DNA from: JAVVRI01 sp036654795
GTDB lineage: Bacteria; Bacteroidota; Bacteroidia; Bacteroidales; Tannerellaceae
DNA length: 21,803 bases
Direction of reading: 5' to 3'
Assembly (NCBI GenBank): GCA_036654795.1
Contig: JAVVRI010000027.1
Span: 1-21,803 of the forward strand
The position numbers and the translations under genes were made by a program. Under the pieces are notes generated by a model. That model was not told the DNA's origin. It worked only from the letters and a program-made list of their open reading frames with translations, and did not search any database. Of the stretch, positions 7,012-12,504 are shown in pieces (positions within the stretch are counted from its first letter, which is position 1; the number at the start of each line of letters is the position of its first letter).

Positions 7012-8385
7012 TTATCTCAGTCCTTCCACCTCTTCGGCGCGAACAGGGATCTTTTTACCAAGCAGGCGGGCGCCGTTAGGCGTGATCAGATAGTCTTCTT
7101 CGTTGCGGATGCCGCTGAAGTCTTTGTAGGTGGCCACCTTCTCGTAGTTGATGAAGTCGGTAAACTTGTTTTGTCCTCTCCATAGGTCGATCAGTTCGGG
7201 GATAAAGTAGACGCCCGGTTCGATGGTCAGCACAAAACCTGCTTCCAGTTTACGCCCCAGACGTAAGGATTTGCGCCCGAACTCGGTACTTTTGGGTTGT
7301 CCGTCGTAGCCAACATATACTTCGCCCAGATTCTCCATATCGTGTACGTCTAGTCCCATCATGTGTCCTAGTCCGCAAGGCATAAACAAGGCGTGTGCAC
7401 CTGCTTTCACAGCTTCCATCGGGTCTCCCTTCACGAATCCCAACTCTTTGAGTCCCTCCATGATTACTTTGCACGACAACTCATACACCTCTACAAAAGG
7501 AATACCCGGACGAAGAGCCGCAACGGCAGCTTCGTGGCTGGCCACTTGGATGTCGTATATTTCCCTTTGTCGGGTTGTGTACTTCGAATCGGCTGGGATC
7601 GTAGATGACATATCGCCGGCATAGCCCATCTCCGTCTCGGCACCGGCGTCCAGCAACAGCATGTCGCCACTCTTTATCAGATGGCTGTGGTCGTGGTTGT
7701 GGAGCGTCTGCCCATTGATGGTAGCGATGATGGGGAAGGAGAGGCCGTAGTTGTTGGCAAAGGCTACTTCTGCCACGGCAGCTGCCACATCGCTTTCGCG
7801 AATGCCCGGACGAACGGTGCGCATGGCGGTCAGGTGCATATCGGCCGTCACTACACATGCCTTTTCTATCTCCACAATCTCTTCAGCACTCTTATAGTTA
7901 CGCTGGTTTACAACAGCTTTGATGAAAGCAACCGATGGTGCCTCTGCCCCCGGCGTAATGTTCAGCCACGAGAGCAGCTTGATCTGGTGCTCAGCGCGGT
8001 AGGTAGGCAGATAGTGGATGGCTTGCTTCTGTTGCTGCGCATTCCGAAGGTAGGTCTCTATCTCTTTGAAGGGGCGCACTTCGGTGATGCCGGCAGCTTC
8101 GCTTTTCTCTTTCAGTGTGGGCTGGGTGCCCATCCATACGATGGCGTCTATTGTAAGCTCGTCGCCAAATATGATTTCTTTGTTGTTATCTATATCAATA
8201 ATAGCGGACAGTCCGGCATAGGGCAGTCCGAAGAAGTAAAGGAACGTAGAGTCCTGACGGAAATGGTAGGTGTTATCAGCATAGTTCATTCCACAATCAT
8301 CATTTCCAAGAAACAACAGCAAACCGGAACCAACCGTTTGCTTTAACTTAGCCCTACGGGCCATGTAAGTGTCTTTACTGAACAT
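7012..8385 (-). CDS. Aminopeptidase P family metallopeptidase (Xaa-Pro, M24B)
   Basis: 457 residues, the usual length. The N-terminal creatinase/AMP_N domain covers about 1-165 (QDSTFLYFFGLPYAG). The C-terminal pita-bread catalytic domain carries the five expected metal ligands: Asp246 (LLLDAG), Asp258 (AGDMSS), His341 (GLGHMMG), Glu389 (LTIEPGVYF) and Glu429 (GIRNEEDYLI). It should remove N-terminal residues that precede proline, using a dinuclear Mn-type site. No signal peptide is seen, so it is probably cytoplasmic. It is monocistronic, with its own -7 element 28-36 nt upstream and a hairpin after the stop. Exact substrate preference cannot be read from the sequence. Confidence 0.93.
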   Translation of the reverse strand: MFSKDTYMARRAKLKQTVGSGLLLFLGNDDCGMNYADNTYHFRQDSTFLYFFGLPYAGLSAIIDIDNNKEIIFGDELTIDAIVWMGTQPTLKEKSEAAGITEVRPFKEIETYLRNAQQQKQAIHYLPTYRAEHQIKLLSWLNITPGAEAPSVAFIKAVVNQRNYKSAEEIVEIEKACVVTADMHLTAMRTVRPGIRESDVAAAVAEVAFANNYGLSFPIIATINGQTLHNHDHSHLIKSGDMLLLDAGAETEMGYAGDMSSTIPADSKYTTRQREIYDIQVASHEAAVAALRPGIPFVEVYELSCKVIMEGLKELGFVKGDPMEAVKAGAHALFMPCGLGHMMGLDVHDMENLGEVYVGYDGQPKSTEFGRKSLRLGRKLEAGFVLTIEPGVYFIPELIDLWRGQNKFTDFINYEKVATYKDFSGIRNEEDYLITPNGARLLGKKIPVRAEEVEGLR

Positions 8386-8413
8386 AATTATTCTGTTTTT
8401 AATTTAATGCTAC

Positions 8414-8421
8414 CAAAGATA
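8414..8421 (-). promoter_or_regulatory. Putative -7 element of the aminopeptidase gene
   Basis: The minus strand reads TATCTTTG, an exact TAnnTTTG match 28 nt before the ATG at 8385. The leader would be about 20 nt and A-rich. No convincing -33 TTTG was found. Confidence 0.5.
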
Positions 8422-8464
8422 GGAATTATTTAATTAAGGTCGTGTGTTATTGATATGTTTTCTT

Positions 8465-8472
8465 TATATTTG
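8465..8472 (+). promoter_or_regulatory. Putative -7 element upstream of the hydrogenase-like operon
   Basis: TATATTTG is an exact TAnnTTTG match. It precedes the 31-codon ORF at 8494 and is the best promoter candidate for the six genes that follow, since nothing comparable was seen between 8590 and 8651. The -33 region has no clear TTTG. Confidence 0.5.
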
Positions 8473-8493
8473 TATAGTGTAAACGACGATGAT

Positions 8494-8589
8494 ATGGATT
8501 ATAAACAATTGGACTTTTCTGTGTTCTGTATAGGCAGCGTGGCAGAGGCACTAAACATGAGCCCTCAGCGAGTCTATTACAACGTTTAA
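8494..8589 (+). pseudogene. 31-residue ORF, DUF3791-like N-terminus, apparently truncated
   Basis: It encodes MDYKQLDFSVFCIGSVAEAL then NMSPQRVYYNV and stops. The sequence resembles the N-terminal part of DUF3791-type small proteins of Bacteroidota (hydrophobic FxVFxIxxVAEAL, then RVY), which I recall as about 70 residues. Adding one base near the stop would read on into ...NVLMHEKPNNQTCFFY before another stop, so a frameshift alone does not restore the family. It is either a decayed gene or a short leader peptide of the downstream operon. Family recognition is from memory and tentative. Confidence 0.35.
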
Positions 8590-8651
8590 TGCATGAGAAG
8601 CCCAACAACCAAACTTGTTTCTTTTACTAGTAAATAATATCCTGTTTCATT

Positions 8652-8996
8652 ATGAAGATTCAGCAAATACGAGAAATAACCGATGCTGCCGTTGTCTGCG
8701 GCGAAGGAAGGATGAGTGAGACGGTGGAATGCGCCTTTGCCAGCGATCTGATGAGCGACGTGTTGACGTTGGATTGTGGCGGCGTGTTGCTCATTACCGG
8801 ATTGTGCAACCTGCAGACCATCCGTACGGCGGAGATGGCGGAAGTCTTCTGCATTCTCTTTGTCAGAGGAAAGAAGGCAAGCCCGGAGATGTTGCAGTTG
8901 GCGGCCGAAAACCAGATGGTCTTATTGGAAACAGATCACTCCATGTATCATTCAGTGGGCGAGCTTTACGCAAGTGGCCTGCCACCCATCTATTAA
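8652..8996 (+). CDS. DRTGG-domain protein, first gene of the sensory hydrogenase-like operon
   Basis: 114 residues, made up of a single DRTGG-type domain: SDLMSDVL (31-38), the strand GGVLLITG (43-50), then TAEMAEVFCILFVRGK (59-74) and MVLLETDHSMY (89-99). The DRTGG domain is known as a small regulatory domain in phosphotransacetylase and CBS-domain proteins; its ligand is unclear. Small standalone forms are known next to [FeFe]-hydrogenase-related genes in anaerobes. It is 14 nt upstream of an ATPase gene. The paralogue at 10807 shares the SDLxSDVx motif, suggesting the two proteins pair or act on successive steps. Function beyond that is unknown. Confidence 0.85.
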   Translation: MKIQQIREITDAAVVCGEGRMSETVECAFASDLMSDVLTLDCGGVLLITGLCNLQTIRTAEMAEVFCILFVRGKKASPEMLQLAAENQMVLLETDHSMYHSVGELYASGLPPIY

Positions 8997-8998
8997 AG

Positions 8999-9005
8999 AA
9001 AGGAG
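8999..9005 (+). promoter_or_regulatory. Shine-Dalgarno site fixing the start of the ATPase gene
   Basis: AAAGGAG sits 5 nt before ATG 9011. The frame is open much further upstream, back to 8729, but only through the preceding gene. This site and the change in protein character settle the start at 9011. Confidence 0.7.
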
Positions 9006-9010
9006 ACGTT

Positions 9011-9430
9011 ATGCAATTTAAGTTCGAACTGGAAGGGGGAAACTTCACCAAAGCCGGTTATGCTTCGAGTGAGATCAAGAAGGTGCTGAAGCAACTCTCC
9101 ATTGATTCCAAAATAATAAAACGCATTGTTGTGGCGCTTTACGAAGCGGAAGTAAACGTGGTGGCGCATGCTTGGCGCGGCATAGTGATGGTCGATCTGG
9201 ACAGTAGTCGCATACAAATCACCTTGGCGGACGAAGGTCCCGGCATCCCCGACATTGCGCAAGCGATGAAAGAGGGTTACTCTACCGCCTCCGAAACGGT
9301 GCGCGAGATGGGGTTTGGCGCAGGCATGGGGCTGCCCAATATGAAAAAGAATGTAGATGAATTAACGATAGAGAGCCGTGTCGGCATTGGTACTACTGTC
9401 TGCATGACCACCCGGTTCTCAAAAGAATAA
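9011..9430 (+). CDS. RsbW-type anti-sigma-factor-like ATPase (GHKL fold)
   Basis: 139 residues. GHKL motifs are in order: an N-box helix EAEVNVVAHA (45-54) with Asn49; G1 box DEGPGIP (74-80); G2 box GFGAGMGL (101-108); and the final strand GIGTTVCMTT. This is the layout of RsbW/SpoIIAB-type serine kinases and of HATPase_c_2 domains, without any dimerisation domain. In this setting it may phosphorylate a partner of the iron-sulfur protein or be controlled by it. No sigma factor or anti-anti-sigma (STAS) protein lies nearby, so the classical partner is missing. The gene is separated from the hydrogenase-like gene by 10 nt. Family is secure; role is inferred. Confidence 0.85.
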   Translation: MQFKFELEGGNFTKAGYASSEIKKVLKQLSIDSKIIKRIVVALYEAEVNVVAHAWRGIVMVDLDSSRIQITLADEGPGIPDIAQAMKEGYSTASETVREMGFGAGMGLPNMKKNVDELTIESRVGIGTTVCMTTRFSKE

Positions 9431-9440
9431 GTATAAAGTG

Positions 9441-10820
9441 ATGGAAGAGGCAAAGTTTTATCACGCACTGAAGATTGACAACGATCGCTGTATCGGTTGC
9501 ACGCATTGCATGACCAAGTGCCCAACGGGCGCTGTCCGTATTCGAGATGGCAAAGCGACTATCCACAAAGAGTGGTGTGTCGATTGCGGCGAGTGCTTGA
9601 AGGCTTGTCCCACTGACGCGATCTATGTGGAGCAAGATGACTTTCAGCGCATCTTCGATTATAACTGTCGGGTGGTGCTGGTGCCGACGGTCTTTATTGG
9701 ACAATTCTCTAAGTACACAACGGAAGAGGAGATATTTAGCGCCCTTTATGAATTGGGCTTCACCCATGTTTACCAAGTGGAACATACGGCTGACATGGTC
9801 TGTCGCGAGATGCTCCGACAAATGGAGGAAGCGGACGAGAAACCGGTCATCAGCTCTTTCTGTCCCGCCATTGTGCGGCTGATACAGGTGCGCTTCCCGG
9901 CTTTAGTGGATAATGTTCTGCTGGTTAAAGCGCCGGTAGATGCCACTGCTACCTATTATCACAAAGTGTTGGAAGGAGAGGGCGTGCCTTCAGACGAGAT
10001 CGGCATCTTCTACGTTACCCCTTGTGCGGCCAAGATTGCCGCCCTCAAAGGAGAAGGAGGTTATTCCTCTACCATTAAGGGGGTCATCAATCTGGATACT
10101 CTATATAATAAGGTATATCACATTCTGAAAAACCGTCCAAAGGGCTACAAGCCGGAGTGCGCCATGCCGCCTCCGCTGACGAAGAAAGAGATGCGTTGGT
10201 GTCAGACAAACGGAGAGGCCAAACAGTTTTCCGGCCGCTGTCTGGCCATTGACGAGATACACAACGTGATCGACTTCCTGGAACGGATGGAGACAACAAC
10301 AGAGGTGCGCAATGTGGACTTCCTTGAGTTGCGTGCATGCGACTGCGGCTGTGCCGGTGGTGTGCTGGCCGTTGCGAACCGCTTCTTGACAGCCGAACGT
10401 ATTATGAAGCGCTCGTCGAAACGAGACAATGCCCCGCTGATCTATGCTACCGATGAGGTGGAAGCATTGGCCTACCTAAAGCAACACATTGCCATCCGCC
10501 CTCTTCAGCCCAAACCCAAATTACTTTACGAAGGTAAGATAGAGGAGGTGTTGGCAAAGATGGAGCAGGTGCGCAGACTGATGTGCTACCTGCCCGGCAT
10601 CGACTGCGGCGCTTGCGGCAGTCCCAATTGCCAAAGTTTGGCAGAAGATATCGTACGCCACGAGGCGCAGTTTAGCGACTGTGTCTTCATGCAGCGCAAC
10701 ATGGAAAAGCACGGCAAGCTGGGTCCCGAACATGCCTTCCGCTTGATAGAGAAAACGTGGGGCAAAGATCGTTTAAACAAAGATTGTTATAAGAAAGGAG
10801 CTAAATATGAAGGTCAGTGA
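9441..10820 (+). CDS. [FeFe]-hydrogenase-like iron-sulfur protein, probably sensory
   Basis: 459 residues. N-terminal 2[4Fe-4S] ferredoxin: Cys17/20/23/27 and Cys46/49/52/56. An iron-hydrogenase large-subunit-type domain follows (about 70-345), with L1 SSFCPAIV (138-145), L2 TPCAAK (193-198) and L3 ELRACDCGCAGG (296-307). Compared with clostridial CpI, the four H-cluster ligands are present (Cys141, Cys195, Cys300, Cys304), but the proton-relay Cys before the first ligand is Phe140. Cys302 is an extra cysteine between the L3 ligands. The C-terminal [4Fe-4S] module (Fe-S type) uses Cys389/392/397/414. The combination matches non-catalytic, sensory-type hydrogenase-related proteins of anaerobes. 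GTG at 9438 directly precedes the chosen ATG. It overlaps the next gene by 14 nt. Enzymatic H2 turnover is unlikely but not excluded. Confidence 0.88.
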   Translation: MEEAKFYHALKIDNDRCIGCTHCMTKCPTGAVRIRDGKATIHKEWCVDCGECLKACPTDAIYVEQDDFQRIFDYNCRVVLVPTVFIGQFSKYTTEEEIFSALYELGFTHVYQVEHTADMVCREMLRQMEEADEKPVISSFCPAIVRLIQVRFPALVDNVLLVKAPVDATATYYHKVLEGEGVPSDEIGIFYVTPCAAKIAALKGEGGYSSTIKGVINLDTLYNKVYHILKNRPKGYKPECAMPPPLTKKEMRWCQTNGEAKQFSGRCLAIDEIHNVIDFLERMETTTEVRNVDFLELRACDCGCAGGVLAVANRFLTAERIMKRSSKRDNAPLIYATDEVEALAYLKQHIAIRPLQPKPKLLYEGKIEEVLAKMEQVRRLMCYLPGIDCGACGSPNCQSLAEDIVRHEAQFSDCVFMQRNMEKHGKLGPEHAFRLIEKTWGKDRLNKDCYKKGAKYEGQ

Positions 10821-11145
10821 TTTGGTGACTGCATTCAACCTCACTGTGTTTTGTGGCAAAGAGGGTCTGGATGCAGACATCACCGGTGGATATACCAGCG
10901 ATTTGCTGAGTGACGTAATGGGACACATAGACGAGGGCATGCTCTGGATCACCATGCAGACGCACCAGAACATCCTGGCTGTAGCTACCCTCAAAGATGC
11001 CGCCGCAGTGATCGTCGTAAACGGTGCTGTGCCGGACGAAGAGACCTTGCAGAGGGGTAGGGAGGGAGGTATCCCGCTGCTGGGCACCACGCTTTCCGCC
11101 TTTGAAGTGAGCGGACGGATCTATCAACTATTGCAAAAAGAATGA
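10807..11145 (+). CDS. Second DRTGG-domain protein of the operon
   Basis: 112 residues in one DRTGG-like domain: ITGGYTSDLLSDVM (25-38), EGMLWITMQTHQNILAVATL (43-62) and AAAVIVVNGAVPDE (65-78). It starts inside the end of the iron-sulfur gene (14-nt overlap) behind a strong Shine-Dalgarno AAAGGAG at 10794-10800, and overlaps the next gene by 4 nt (ATGA). The ITGGYTSDLLSDV signature is better preserved than in the first copy (VECAFASDLMSDV). Two DRTGG proteins flanking the hydrogenase-like gene suggest regulatory subunits or small-molecule sensors. Function is unknown. Confidence 0.85.
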   Translation: MKVSDLVTAFNLTVFCGKEGLDADITGGYTSDLLSDVMGHIDEGMLWITMQTHQNILAVATLKDAAAVIVVNGAVPDEETLQRGREGGIPLLGTTLSAFEVSGRIYQLLQKE

Positions 11146-11888
11146 ACCGCTATCGCGCCGACCTGCATATACACACCTGCCTCTCGCCATGCGGCAGCTT
11201 GGAGATGAGTCCGGATCTGATTGTCCAGACGGCACTTGCCCGTGGGCTGGACGCCATCGCGATCACGGATCATAACAGCACCCTGCAGTGTGCCGCCGTG
11301 CAGGCGTTGGGTGCCGAGGCGGGACTTGTCGTCTTTGCCGGTGCCGAAGTGACCACCCGCGAGGAGGCGCACTGCCTCGCCCTTTTTGGAAGCGACCCGG
11401 CGCGTGCTGCGTTTCAAGAATACCTCGAGACCTATTTGCCGCCAATACCGAACGACCCGGAGCGCTTCGGCGACCAGGTGTGGGTAGACCGCCACAACGA
11501 AATCATGGGAGAAGTACCCTCTCTGCTCATCTCCGCGCTTCCCCGAAGCGTCAATCAGATAGCCCTCAAGGTGCATCAATTGGGCGGCCTCTTTATGGCG
11601 GCGCATGTAGACCGTCCGTCGTACAGCCTGATCAGTCAGCTTGGCTTTATCGACCCCGCTCTGCCGTTGGACGGGATCGAGTATGCCGATGCCGCGCGCT
11701 ACAGCCGCTTGTTGACTGGCGGACATGCCTATCTGTCTGCCTATACCACCTACACCGCTTCCGATGCCCATTACCCTAATCAGATCGGGACGCATCCCTC
11801 CCTTTGGCTGGCTTTAGCACCCACGTTCGAAAACCTGCGGATGGCGTATGCACATGTGCAGGATCATCAATTGACGCCCTATGAATAA
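11142..11888 (+). CDS. PHP-domain metal-dependent phosphoesterase
   Basis: 248 residues with the PHP metal-binding motifs in order: DLHIHTCLSPCG (7-18, His9 and His11), ITDHNS (41-46, Asp43 and His44), GAEVTT (67-72, Glu69), His77, AAHVDR (153-158, His155) and SDAH (207-210, Asp208 and His210). All expected ligands appear to be present, so it is probably an active phosphatase acting on a small molecule, a nucleotide or a phosphoprotein. Codon usage is GC-rich. The start overlaps the previous gene by 4 nt and the end overlaps the next by 8 nt. Among two kinase-like ATPases it could be the opposing phosphatase; that is an inference. Confidence 0.88.
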   Translation: MNRYRADLHIHTCLSPCGSLEMSPDLIVQTALARGLDAIAITDHNSTLQCAAVQALGAEAGLVVFAGAEVTTREEAHCLALFGSDPARAAFQEYLETYLPPIPNDPERFGDQVWVDRHNEIMGEVPSLLISALPRSVNQIALKVHQLGGLFMAAHVDRPSYSLISQLGFIDPALPLDGIEYADAARYSRLLTGGHAYLSAYTTYTASDAHYPNQIGTHPSLWLALAPTFENLRMAYAHVQDHQLTPYE

Positions 11889-12405
11889 TCTATCTTTCCA
11901 CATTACCGACATTGCTTCGAACAGCCTGCGTGCCGGAGCCACCGAGGTGTGCCTTGATCTGCAAATAAGTTCGGAGCGCATCAGCATCCGCATCTCCGAC
12001 AACGGTTGCGGCATGGACGCCGAGACCGTTGCGCGCGCCTGCAACCCCTTTTATACCACCCGAACCACCCGAAAGATAGGCCTTGGGCTACCTTTCCTCA
12101 TCCAGAACGCTGAGCAGACAGGCGGACGGGTAACCATCACCTCCACACCGGGAGTGGGCACGGAGGTATGTGCCTGCTTCGTCCCTACCAATATAGATTG
12201 TCCTCCTTGGGGAGATCTCTCTGGCACTGTCGCCATGCTGCTGACAAGCAGTCCGGAGGTAAACATCCGCTTCATATACCATGCGCCGGGCGTCACCTTT
12301 GCCCTTAGTACTTGCGAATTGAAGGAAGCCCTCGACGGCCTTCCCCTCAGCCATCCCAAAGTGATCTTATTTGTCAAAGAGATGATAGAGGAAGGCATAC
12401 GCTGA
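11881..12405 (+). CDS. Histidine-kinase-type ATPase domain protein without a dimerisation domain
   Basis: 174 residues. Residues 1-100 form a HATPase_c domain: N-box HITDIASNSLRAGA (7-20, Asn14), G1 SDNGCGM (39-45), F-box NPFYTTR (55-61), G2 GLGLPFL (67-73), final strand GVGTEVCACF. The N-box general-base position is Asp10 rather than the usual Glu. There is no DHp helix with a phospho-accepting His and no sensor domain. Residues 105-174 form a distinct C-terminal domain that I do not recognise. The gene overlaps the PHP gene by 8 nt. It may act as an ATPase or kinase driven by the iron-sulfur protein. It is the last gene of the operon. Confidence 0.82.
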   Translation: MNNLSFHITDIASNSLRAGATEVCLDLQISSERISIRISDNGCGMDAETVARACNPFYTTRTTRKIGLGLPFLIQNAEQTGGRVTITSTPGVGTEVCACFVPTNIDCPPWGDLSGTVAMLLTSSPEVNIRFIYHAPGVTFALSTCELKEALDGLPLSHPKVILFVKEMIEEGIR

Positions 12406-12424
12406 TAGATTCAAGAAAAAATAG

Positions 12425-12432
12425 TATATTTG
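12425..12432 (+). promoter_or_regulatory. Putative -7 element of the M3 peptidase gene
   Basis: TATATTTG, an exact TAnnTTTG match, lies 72 nt before ATG 12505. It implies a leader of about 65 nt ending A-rich (AACGAAAAAAT) with no Shine-Dalgarno. It separates the peptidase from the sensory operon as its own transcription unit, although read-through is possible because no hairpin terminator was found at 12406-12424. Confidence 0.5.
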
Positions 12433-12504
12433 TTGCGTTATTATTGGTAGCTCTTCTGCCCTTAATCTTGATCTGAATACGTGCAATTTAAATAACGAAA
12501 AAAT

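Noticed and set aside
7681..8346. 221-codon plus-strand ORF opposite the aminopeptidase gene
   Set aside because: The minus-strand frame carries all five metal ligands of M24B. The antisense product is low-complexity (VVVVVE) with no family resemblance.
8729..9010. Extended N-terminus for the RsbW-type ATPase
   Set aside because: The extra 94 codons run through the preceding DRTGG gene, and a good Shine-Dalgarno sequence marks the ATG at 9011.
9441..10820. Catalytic H2-producing [FeFe] hydrogenase
   Set aside because: The proton-relay Cys is Phe, the L3 motif is atypical, and no partner subunits or maturases are adjacent.
11124..11795. 223-codon minus-strand ORF opposite the PHP gene
   Set aside because: The plus frame holds every PHP motif and fits the overlapping operon; the antisense ORF is a shadow of GC-rich coding DNA.
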